A DNA stretch of 63,548 nt from Candidatus Azobacteroides sp. (GTDB lineage Bacteria > Bacteroidota > Bacteroidia > Bacteroidales > WRGA01), in the NCBI GenBank assembly GCA_009787405.1, contig WRGA01000117.1, positions 1-63,548 on the forward strand, written 5' to 3'. Below the pieces are notes generated by a model. That model made no database searches and had not been told where the DNA came from. It worked only from the letters and a program-made list of their open reading frames with translations. Below are positions 37,016 through 43,532 of the stretch, piece by piece (position 1 is the first letter of the stretch; each line of letters starts with the position of its first letter). The translations under genes and the position numbers were made by a program.

Positions 37016-37258
37016 TTATTTTTGATCTTTAAATTCCTCAAAATCAATGTATTCTCCCTCATTTTTTTCGATAATTTTCTTTCGTCTTTTTTTTCCGGGA
37101 CTTTTTCTGAACGTGGATTCTGTTTCTTCTCCCGGAAACGGTCGGGTATACTCATCTTTTGATGCGCCGAACAGATTCTTGAGCACTTTTGCTCCGAAAT
37201 AAGGGAGCAGGAAAAACAGGAAAAAAAATACAAAGAATATGAATAATATAAAGGACAT
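37016..37258 (-). CDS. DUF4834 family small membrane protein
   Basis: An 80-residue protein with one N-terminal helix extremely rich in Phe/Leu/Ile (about residues 2-20), then a basic, charged cytoplasmic tail ending in E-Y-I-D-F-E-E-F-K. This matches the DUF4834 family of Bacteroidales, which has no known function but regularly follows psd and pssA. It lies 24 nt after pssA. Confidence 0.82.
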   Translation of the reverse strand: MSFILFIFFVFFFLFFLLPYFGAKVLKNLFGASKDEYTRPFPGEETESTFRKSPGKKRRKKIIEKNEGEYIDFEEFKDQK

Positions 37259-37282
37259 GGTTTCTTATTTGAAATTTGGCGT

Positions 37283-37993
37283 TTATTTGCGGGATAGACG
37301 ACTGTTGATCACCGACATGATGATGTATGCGACAATCCCGAATGCTACTCCTTCGAAACGGAATATCAGAATAAACAGAATCGTTAGAATAACCAACAGG
37401 TATTGTGGAAAGTTTTCCTTCCATGAAAAATTTTTAAGTTTCAAAGAAAACATGGGAATTTCGGAAACAAGCAGAAAAGAAAAGAGTAATATCAGACCGA
37501 TGATAATAAGGGGGAGGTATAATCCGGCCGACAGGTATTTTTCCATTCCGAACAACAACCCTGCCCAAAACAAAGCATTTGCGGGGACAGGCAATCCGAG
37601 GAAAGAGGTCGTTTGCCTTTCGTCGATGTTGAATTTGGCCAATCTCAATGCCGAAAAAACCGGAATCAGAAATGCGATGCAGGGAATGATCTTGATCAAC
37701 AGGGAACCGACGATCTCTTCTTCTTGAAACAGCGATAATTGCAAAAACGTAAAAGCTGCGATACCCGGCGCCATTCCGAACGTAATGACATCTGCCAGAC
37801 TGTCTAATTCTTTTCCTGTGGGAGAATACGCTTTAAGCAGTCGTGCCGCAAGTCCGTCAAAAAAATCGAACCCGGCTCCGGCTACAATCCAAACGGCACT
37901 ATATGTAAAATCTCCTTTAAATGCGGCAATACAGGCCAAACATCCGCAGAAAAGGTTTAAGCATGTGATCGTGTTGGGAATGTGCTTCTTCAA
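37283..37993 (-). CDS. pssA: CDP-diacylglycerol-serine O-phosphatidyltransferase
   Basis: A 236-residue inner-membrane enzyme making phosphatidylserine from CDP-diacylglycerol and serine. The CDP-alcohol phosphotransferase motif is intact: D-G-x2-A-R-x8-G-x3-D-x3-D, spanning about residues 46-68. About seven helices follow. Its product is the substrate of Psd, encoded 24 nt upstream in the same operon. Confidence 0.95.
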   Translation of the reverse strand: MKKHIPNTITCLNLFCGCLACIAAFKGDFTYSAVWIVAGAGFDFFDGLAARLLKAYSPTGKELDSLADVITFGMAPGIAAFTFLQLSLFQEEEIVGSLLIKIIPCIAFLIPVFSALRLAKFNIDERQTTSFLGLPVPANALFWAGLLFGMEKYLSAGLYLPLIIIGLILLFSFLLVSEIPMFSLKLKNFSWKENFPQYLLVILTILFILIFRFEGVAFGIVAYIIMSVINSRLSRK

Positions 37994-38017
37994 AATTAAG
38001 AATTGATGTTTTGTTTT

Positions 38018-38707
38018 TTATTTTAGTTTGGCGATGATGGTATGGCAACCGGTAACTTTTTGATACATGGTTACCATTACTTCGGTATTTACCGGTAAAT
38101 AGAGGTCTACGCGGGAACCGAATTTAATGAATCCCAAATGTTCTTCGATGTCGCATTTTTTTCCCCGCTTGGCATACGTTACGATTCGTCTTGCCATGGC
38201 TCCGGCAATTTGACGCAATAAAATGCGGGTGCCGTTTCCGGTTTCCAATACTACGGTCGAACGTTCGTTTTCAGTACTTGATTTCGGTAAATAGGCGGCT
38301 TGAAAACGACCTTTGTGGTGTTTTACGTGAACGACTTTCCCATCGATCGGATACCAGTTGGCATGAACATTCAGTATAGACATGAAGATGGAAACCAACA
38401 GGCGTTTTTCTTGAAAATATTCATTTTCGGTCACTTCTTCTATGGCTACGATTTTTCCGTCTGCCGGCGCTACGACCAAATTATCGGTGTTTCCTTCATT
38501 AAAATGCCTTCGGGGGCTTCGAAAGAAATTTACGATCAATAAATATAAAATGATCGAGATGACCAAAATGGTCACCTGACATATTCTGAAGGGTACGAAA
38601 GCATGAACACTACCGTTAAGCAACAGCAAAAACAAGAACAAATAAATGAGTATGTTTACCCCTTCCCGATGGATCTTATATTTTCTGATCTTTCTTAATT
38701 TACTCAT
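38018..38707 (-). CDS. psd: Phosphatidylserine decarboxylase
   Basis: A 229-residue enzyme of the short Psd class that converts phosphatidylserine to phosphatidylethanolamine at the inner membrane. It has two N-terminal helices, the P-A-D-G-K-I segment near residue 81, the S-I-F-M-S-I-L-N-V-H-A-N segment and the self-cleavage site F-G-S near residue 198, whose Ser becomes the pyruvoyl group. First gene of psd-pssA-DUF4834. Confidence 0.95.
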   Translation of the reverse strand: MSKLRKIRKYKIHREGVNILIYLFLFLLLLNGSVHAFVPFRICQVTILVISIILYLLIVNFFRSPRRHFNEGNTDNLVVAPADGKIVAIEEVTENEYFQEKRLLVSIFMSILNVHANWYPIDGKVVHVKHHKGRFQAAYLPKSSTENERSTVVLETGNGTRILLRQIAGAMARRIVTYAKRGKKCDIEEHLGFIKFGSRVDLYLPVNTEVMVTMYQKVTGCHTIIAKLK

Positions 38708-38748
38708 TTCCTTTCTGTAAAAGTATTAGTTGAGGGTTAAATCAGATA

Positions 38749-38756
38749 CAAAGGTA
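38749..38756 (-). promoter_or_regulatory. -7 box of the psd-pssA operon
   Basis: TACCTTTG on the minus strand matches TAnnTTTG and lies 42 nt upstream of the psd start codon. No clear TTTG sits at the right distance, so only the -7 element is called. Confidence 0.4.
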
Positions 38757-38824
38757 CACGTTTTTATGAATAGTAAACATATTTTTAAATTTAAGTTATA
38801 CGTTATGAGATTTTACTTTGCACG

Positions 38825-39367
38825 TTATAACTTTTTAATGATGTCCATTCCTTTTCGAATGGCTTGCTCATTCATCGGAATCAGATGGTGATGCCGTTCG
38901 GGAAGTGATTTTTTCAATCCTTTGACAACATTTTCCAATGTAACGATCGGACGAACTTTCAGCAACCCGCCCAATATGATCATGTTAAACGTTTTGTCGT
39001 TTTTCATCTCGGTGGCGGCGTCCATTGCATTGATTTGGTACACATTTATGTCTTTGCGTTTCGGAGGATGATTGATTCCGTAGCCGTCGAAAATCAGCGT
39101 TCCTCCCGGTTTTACGGCCGATTCGAATTTATCCAAAGAAGGTTGATTCAGAATAATGGCGGTATCGTATTGGTTTAATATCGGCGAACTGATCGGTCCG
39201 TCGTTTAATATCACCGTAACATTGGCTGTTCCGCCTCTTTGTTCGGGCCCGTAAGAAGGCATCCAACTGACTTCTTTTCCTTCCATCAATCCGGAGTAAG
39301 CCAAAATCTTCCCCATCGAAAGCACTCCTTGTCCGCCGAATCCGGCAATGATTATTTCTTCTTTCAT
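38825..39367 (-). CDS. 2-oxoacid:ferredoxin oxidoreductase, gamma subunit
   Basis: A 180-residue subunit of the enzyme that decarboxylates a 2-oxoacid to acyl-CoA while reducing ferredoxin. The N-terminal G-F-G-G-Q-G-V-L-S-M-G and the P-S-Y-G-P-E-Q-R-G-G-T-A-N segment are diagnostic of the gamma domain. It is last in a four-gene operon (ferredoxin, alpha, beta, gamma). Substrate is 2-oxoglutarate or branched 2-oxoacids; sequence alone does not separate KorC from VorC. Confidence 0.93.
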   Translation of the reverse strand: MKEEIIIAGFGGQGVLSMGKILAYSGLMEGKEVSWMPSYGPEQRGGTANVTVILNDGPISSPILNQYDTAIILNQPSLDKFESAVKPGGTLIFDGYGINHPPKRKDINVYQINAMDAATEMKNDKTFNMIILGGLLKVRPIVTLENVVKGLKKSLPERHHHLIPMNEQAIRKGMDIIKKL

Positions 39368-39409
39368 AAATATTTATTATTCGTAGTTAAGGAGTTAACC
39401 ACTTAAAAA

Positions 39410-40171
39410 TTAAACATTTTTCAAATCCCCGATCGGATACATGGGGAACATGTTTTGTTCCATCCATTTGTTGGAGGCCTCCGGAGTCATTTTCCATCCC
39501 GAAGCGCATGTCGAAACAAATTCCACAATGGATGTTCCTTTGCCTGCCATGGAATTTTCGAAAGCCAGACGAAGTTTCTTTTTCGCTTTTTTGATGGCCG
39601 GCGCCGTGTGAACGCTTTGCCGTGTGACCAGACAGGTTCCTTCCAATTGCGCCAATAAATCCGATATTTTCAACGGATAACCATTGAGTTGCTCATTCCG
39701 TCCGAAAGGACATGTGGAGGTTTTCATATTTATCAGCGTAGTCGGGGCCATTTGTCCGCCGGTCATTCCGTAGATCGCATTGTTGATGAAAATGATGACG
39801 ATGTTTTCTCCGCGATTGCAGGCATGAATGGTTTCGGCCGTACCGATTGCCGCCAAGTCTCCGTCTCCCTGATAAGTGAATACGACTTTGTCGGGATTCA
39901 GCCTTTTGATGCCTGTCGCAACAGCAGGAGCGCGTCCGTGTGCGGCTTCCTGCCAATCGATGTCCAGATAATTATAAGCAAAAACGGCGCACCCGACCGG
40001 TGCGACACCGATTGTTTTTTCTTCGATCCCCAATTCGTCAATGACTTCCGCAATCAGTTTGTGTACCACGCCATGACTGCATCCGGGGCAGTAATGCATG
40101 TGGTTGTCGTTCATCAAACGAGGTTTTTGATAAACTATATTTTCGGGTTTTATGATATCTGTAACATTCAT
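39410..40171 (-). CDS. korB: 2-oxoacid:ferredoxin oxidoreductase, beta subunit (thiamine-diphosphate binding)
   Basis: A 253-residue subunit that binds thiamine diphosphate. The motif G-D-G-D-x-A-A-I-G near residue 103 followed by N-N-x-I-Y-G-M-T-G-G-Q is complete, and the N-terminal C-P-G-C-S-H-G motif is present. It works with the alpha subunit encoded 5 nt upstream. Ketoglutarate and ketoisovalerate enzymes are close relatives, so the symbol is provisional. Confidence 0.93.
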   Translation of the reverse strand: MNVTDIIKPENIVYQKPRLMNDNHMHYCPGCSHGVVHKLIAEVIDELGIEEKTIGVAPVGCAVFAYNYLDIDWQEAAHGRAPAVATGIKRLNPDKVVFTYQGDGDLAAIGTAETIHACNRGENIVIIFINNAIYGMTGGQMAPTTLINMKTSTCPFGRNEQLNGYPLKISDLLAQLEGTCLVTRQSVHTAPAIKKAKKKLRLAFENSMAGKGTSIVEFVSTCASGWKMTPEASNKWMEQNMFPMYPIGDLKNV

Positions 40172-40176
40172 ACTTT

Positions 40177-41286
40177 TTAAATTCTTAATTTCGTCTTTAA
40201 CGCTTCGAGCACTTCATTCGGGTCGGGAACGATTCCGCCCAAACGTCCGAAATGTTCTACGGGAATTTTTCCGTTCACCGCTAATTTTACATCTTCCACC
40301 ATTTGTCCGGCATTGAGTTCCACCGAAATCATACCTTTCACTTTATCCGCATACCGGTTGAGTATTTTGCTCGGGAAAGGCCATAACGTGATCGGACGGA
40401 ACAGTCCGATTTTGAGGCCCTGTTCATGGGCGAGTTCCACCGTCTTTTGACAGATGCGCGCACAAGACCCGAAAGCAACAATCAAATAATCAACATCTTC
40501 GCATCCTATTTCTTCGTAACGGACTTCTGTATCTTCAATATGTTTGTATTTATTTTGCAGTTCGATGTTGATTTGCTCCATAACGGCAGAATCCAATTCC
40601 AACGTCGTAATCACGTTTCTTTTTCTGCCGGCGGGTTTTCCTGATGATGCCCAAGGAGATTCTTTCCGGATTTGTTCTTCCGTCAGTCGCGGACGATGAG
40701 GCGGTAAAACAACTTTTTCCATCATTTGGCCGATCACTCCGTCGGTGAGAATCATGGCCGGTGTACGATGTTTAAATGCCAAATCGAATCCGAGCCCCAC
40801 AAAATCAGCCATTTCCTGTACCGATGCGGGCGCAAGCGTAATCAACCTGTAATCGCCGTGTCCTCCGCCTTTTACGGTTTGAAAGTAATCGGCCTGACTC
40901 GGTTGAATGGTTCCCAATCCGGGACCTCCGCGCATGACATTGACGAGCAGACACGGCAATTGTCCTGCCGCAATATAAGAAATGCCTTCTTGTTTCAGAC
41001 TTATTCCCGGGCTGGAAGATGAAGTCATCACCCTTTTTCCGCAACCGGCTCCTCCGTAAACCATATTGATTGCCGCAACTTCACTTTCCGCCTGTAAAAC
41101 CACCATGCCGGTTGTTGTCCACGGATGAAGTTCCATCAATGTTTCCATGATTTCCGATTGAGGGGTGATCGGATATCCGAAGTATCCGTCGGCGCCGTAA
41201 CGAACCGCCGCATGTGCGATCGCTTCGTTGCCTTTCATCAATTCCACCTCTTCCGTCATTATTGTGTTTCCTTCGTTTTTATTCAT
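40177..41286 (-). CDS. korA: 2-oxoacid:ferredoxin oxidoreductase, alpha subunit
   Basis: A 369-residue subunit (369 from this start, 360 from the next ATG). The N-terminal G-N-E-A-I-A-H-A-A and Y-F-G-Y-P-I-T-P-Q-S-E-I are typical of VorB/KorA of Bacteroidales, where the gene is often labelled 3-methyl-2-oxobutanoate dehydrogenase subunit VorB. The ATG at 41286 overlaps the ferredoxin stop by 8 nt; an in-frame ATG at 41259 gives M-T-E-E-V-E-L-M and fits homologues better, so either may be used. Confidence 0.92.
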   Translation of the reverse strand: MNKNEGNTIMTEEVELMKGNEAIAHAAVRYGADGYFGYPITPQSEIMETLMELHPWTTTGMVVLQAESEVAAINMVYGGAGCGKRVMTSSSSPGISLKQEGISYIAAGQLPCLLVNVMRGGPGLGTIQPSQADYFQTVKGGGHGDYRLITLAPASVQEMADFVGLGFDLAFKHRTPAMILTDGVIGQMMEKVVLPPHRPRLTEEQIRKESPWASSGKPAGRKRNVITTLELDSAVMEQINIELQNKYKHIEDTEVRYEEIGCEDVDYLIVAFGSCARICQKTVELAHEQGLKIGLFRPITLWPFPSKILNRYADKVKGMISVELNAGQMVEDVKLAVNGKIPVEHFGRLGGIVPDPNEVLEALKTKLRI

Positions 41287-41509
41287 CTGTCTTCACTTTG
41301 TAAACCGTAATACATCCTTCGGGACATACATACCCGCAGTTTGCACATCCGATGCATTCATCGGGATTTTGCATGTATGAATAGTGATATCCGCGATTAT
41401 TGACTTCTTTATGCAAGCTTAAAACTTTTGTCGGGCAGGCTACTACACACAGATCACATCCTTTGCATCGTTCGGTGTTTACGACCACTGCCCCTTTGAT
41501 TTTCGCCAT
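41279..41509 (-). CDS. korD: 2-oxoacid oxidoreductase, ferredoxin-like delta subunit (two 4Fe-4S clusters)
   Basis: A 76-residue protein with two classic C-x2-C-x2-C-x3-C-P motifs: C-K-G-C-D-L-C-V-V-A-C-P and C-I-G-C-A-N-C-G-Y-V-C-P. It passes electrons from the oxidoreductase core to free ferredoxin. First gene of the operon, overlapping the alpha-subunit gene by 8 nt. Confidence 0.94.
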   Translation of the reverse strand: MAKIKGAVVVNTERCKGCDLCVVACPTKVLSLHKEVNNRGYHYSYMQNPDECIGCANCGYVCPEGCITVYKVKTDE

Positions 41510-41533
41510 AAAATTTAAAATTTAAATCGGCTG

Positions 41534-41541
41534 CAAAGTTA
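41534..41541 (-). promoter_or_regulatory. -7 box of the 2-oxoacid oxidoreductase operon
   Basis: TAACTTTG on the minus strand matches TAnnTTTG, 25 nt upstream of the korD start codon. The -33 element is not clear. Confidence 0.4.
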
Positions 41542-41611
41542 CCTAATTATTGCGTAACTTTTTACAGCATGCAGTATTAAAATCGTACCGGTCGTGATGG
41601 TGGGATACCGG

Positions 41612-41989
41612 TTACGTCTGTGGCAATATTTCGATCCAATATCCGTCGGGATCGTTGATAAAATACAGGCCCATCGATTCGTTTTCATAGCAGACACATC
41701 CCATTTCTTGATGAAATTTGCGGACATCCTCGTAATCACCGGAAACTCTTACGCAAAGATGCATTTCATTGTCGCCCAAGTTATATGGTTCTTCCCGGTC
41801 GCGCAACCAGGTGAGTTCCAATGAAAAATCGGACGACCGGTCGGTAAGATAAACAAGGATGAATGATCCGTCTTCCGCCTTTTTTTGGCGGGCGACTTCA
41901 AAACCGAGCGCTTTTTGGTAAAACGCGATGCTTTTTTCCAAATCTGATACATTGAAATTGTAATGGTCGAATTTAGCTTTTATATCCAT
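41612..41989 (-). CDS. VOC (glyoxalase-like) family protein
   Basis: A 125-residue single-domain protein with the two beta-alpha-beta3 modules of the vicinal-oxygen-chelate fold. Metal ligands typical for lactoylglutathione lyase are in place: the His of D-H-Y-N-F-N-V, a Glu in S-L-E-L-T, the His of E-M-H-L-C-V and the Glu in W-I-E-I-L near the C-terminus. It may be a glyoxalase I, but VOC proteins have many functions. It is the last gene before the island. Confidence 0.85.
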   Translation of the reverse strand: MDIKAKFDHYNFNVSDLEKSIAFYQKALGFEVARQKKAEDGSFILVYLTDRSSDFSLELTWLRDREEPYNLGDNEMHLCVRVSGDYEDVRKFHQEMGCVCYENESMGLYFINDPDGYWIEILPQT

Positions 41990-42057
41990 GATGGTTGTAT
42001 TTGGGGTTTTATAATTCTCAGGTGTAAAGGTAAGTAAATTTTTTATTGAAAGTATTG

Positions 42058-42088
42058 TTGTAAATTAATAAGAAAATGATAATCTTTG
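42058..42088 (+). promoter_or_regulatory. Probable promoter of the island operon
   Basis: TTG at 42058-42060 and AATCTTTG at 42081-42088, 20 nt apart, fit the Bacteroidota promoter with one mismatch in the -7 box. Transcription would start near 42095 and run into the palindromic leader at 42141-42339. Confidence 0.5.
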
Positions 42089-42140
42089 CATAGGAGTTAT
42101 CCGTTAATTTTTTTTGCCTATGGAATATAAAGCGTAGATA

Positions 42141-42339
42141 ATACGCGCATTTTAAAATATTGAAAAAAGCATTAGCTTTTATTCTTGAATTCGAAACTTA
42201 GACAATTTCTGAATGACGCAAGGGTAAGTGTTGGTGCTCACGCTGTTTATCGGCGTGGGCTTACTTATTTGCGTCAAAGGTAGTCTAAGACCTCGAATTC
42301 AAATACAGATAGAGTCCCACGCTTTTTTTATGCGCGTAT
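42141..42339 (+). ncRNA. Nested-palindrome leader element, candidate structured RNA
   Basis: Five nested inverted pairs are visible. From outside in: ATACGCGCAT (42141-42150) with ATGCGCGTAT (42330-42339); AAAAAAGC (42163-42170) with GCTTTTTT (42321-42328); TTGAATTCGA (42185-42194) with TCGAATTCAA (42293-42302); CTTAGAC (42197-42203) with GTCTAAG (42283-42289); TGACGCAA (42214-42221) with TTGCGTCA (42269-42276). The core is a hairpin GCTCACGC (42236-42243) with GCGTGGGC (42253-42260). GCGTGGG can instead pair with CCCACGC at 42316-42322, which runs into seven Ts, so an alternative terminator-like fold exists. Whether it works as RNA, as DNA (a MITE-like repeat) or both is unknown. Confidence 0.6.
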
Positions 42340-42421
42340 ATGAACTTTTTCGGGGCAAGAATATGGAGGTCGTCGAAAATCCTGTATAAAGAGTAGGCGC
42401 AAATTTTTAATTTCATTTTTT

Positions 42422-42538
42422 ATGTTTCATAATATTAAGAAAAGAAAGTACTACGGTACAATGGAGGCAGAGACCATTCAAAACGCGGCGGGTCCGAAAA
42501 GCCGGATGAGTAGGGATAATATCAATATAAAATTATAG
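42422..42538 (+). CDS. Possible leader peptide, 38 aa
   Basis: A short basic reading frame (M-F-H-N-I-K-K-R-K-Y-Y-G-T-M-E-A ... N-I-N-I-K-L) that ends 2 nt before the ATG of the next gene. The tight spacing suggests coupled translation. It has no known family and could be a chance frame in a leader; the segment from 42453 to 42508 is more GC-rich than its surroundings and may instead be part of an RNA structure. Confidence 0.35.
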   Translation: MFHNIKKRKYYGTMEAETIQNAAGPKSRMSRDNINIKL

Positions 42539-42540
42539 AT

Positions 42541-43452
42541 ATGTTTATATATACACTGATTTGGTTGGTAATTATCTATTTCGTATACATGCGATTTAGA
42601 GCAGCCTTTTGGTTAATTGTGCAAATATATATAGCAACATTCTTGCTTTTTTTTATATTTGGGGCGTTTTTACCACTACTCTTATTCTCTAAATCATCAG
42701 GATCATCAGGAATAATATGGCTAATAATTATTTTTATTGTAAGTTTACTATTGCTGCTATGTTATTTTTATAAAAAATTCAAGAAGATTATTCCAACACT
42801 GATAGCAAGTGATTATAGCTCTCGCACAGAGGAGCAGCAACAAGTTATTCGTTATTTTCTCTATAATGGCAGCATTTTGTCTAAAGAAGAAATGAAAGAT
42901 GAAGAATACGACGCATTATTAAAAAGTTATCTTGATAAAACTGATTTCAAACAAAGAGCATTGAACAAATTTGACTTGGATGAATCTGAATTTACAGAAG
43001 TTAACCCTGTTAAATTAGAGAATTATTATTTTGAAGAGAAGGATTCTTTTTCTAAAAAAGGGAAGGATGGCAAAGTGCGTAGTTCTGCCTATCAAATATC
43101 GTGGGTATTTGGTACAAATGATAAATTCTATATTTATAGAAATACAATCCATTTGGATCAAGATGTTAGAAAAGAAACAGCGAATGAATATTATTGGAAA
43201 GATATTGATCGTTTCTTTATCTCAAATGAGACAAAGAAAATATGGTTATATGATATTCCCGCTTTGATAATTTCGCAATTTTCCAATAAAACATCTCAAA
43301 TAATAGGATCATCAATAAATTATGATGTTACTTTATTTTCAATGTCAGTTCATGATGAAAAGATAGAATGTTTCATAGATGAAACCAATGATTCTCAGGA
43401 ACGTACTATTCGAGGTTTGAAAACTAAACTTGACGAAAAGAAAAAAGGATAA
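42541..43452 (+). CDS. Membrane protein with C-terminal soluble domain (island gene 1)
   Basis: A 303-residue protein with two to three N-terminal helices (about residues 4-18, 22-51 and 58-77) and a cytoplasmic part. From about residue 180 the pattern Y-Q-I-S-W-V-F-G-T-N-D-K-F-Y-I-Y and E-Y-Y-W-K-D-I-D-R-F suggests a beta-rich, PH-like membrane-stress domain, and it ends in T-I-R-G-L-K-T-K-L-D-E-K-K. Proteins with similar endings accompany YdjI-type SPFH genes, as I recall them; that link is inference. It is visibly AT-rich compared with the genes left of 42 kb. First large gene of the island operon. Confidence 0.6.
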   Translation: MFIYTLIWLVIIYFVYMRFRAAFWLIVQIYIATFLLFFIFGAFLPLLLFSKSSGSSGIIWLIIIFIVSLLLLLCYFYKKFKKIIPTLIASDYSSRTEEQQQVIRYFLYNGSILSKEEMKDEEYDALLKSYLDKTDFKQRALNKFDLDESEFTEVNPVKLENYYFEEKDSFSKKGKDGKVRSSAYQISWVFGTNDKFYIYRNTIHLDQDVRKETANEYYWKDIDRFFISNETKKIWLYDIPALIISQFSNKTSQIIGSSINYDVTLFSMSVHDEKIECFIDETNDSQERTIRGLKTKLDEKKKG

Positions 43453-43473
43453 TATACCACAAACAGAAAAAAC

Positions 43474-43505
43474 GACTTTCCAAGTTTATGAGAACTTGGA
43501 AAGTC
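43474..43505 (+). terminator. Perfect 13-bp hairpin between island genes 1 and 2
   Basis: GACTTTCCAAGTT (43474-43486) and AACTTGGAAAGTC (43493-43505) form a perfect stem with a 6-nt loop, followed by a T-rich but broken tract. It could be a partial terminator lowering expression of the downstream ATPase, an mRNA processing site, or a stabilising 3' end for the first gene. Confidence 0.55.
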
Positions 43506-43532
43506 TAATTCTATTCTTTTAAAATTTCAATT

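Noticed and set aside
36973-37233. 86-codon minus-strand frame
   Set aside because: It is a different frame of the DUF4834 gene region; the DUF4834 frame has the membrane helix and known family pattern and a proper distance to pssA.
42163-42329. Poly-T after CCCACGC as a simple terminator
   Set aside because: The T run also pairs with AAAAAAGC at 42163-42170 as part of the nested palindrome, and the stem partner for CCCACGC is about 56 nt upstream. A plain intrinsic terminator is therefore not a safe call.
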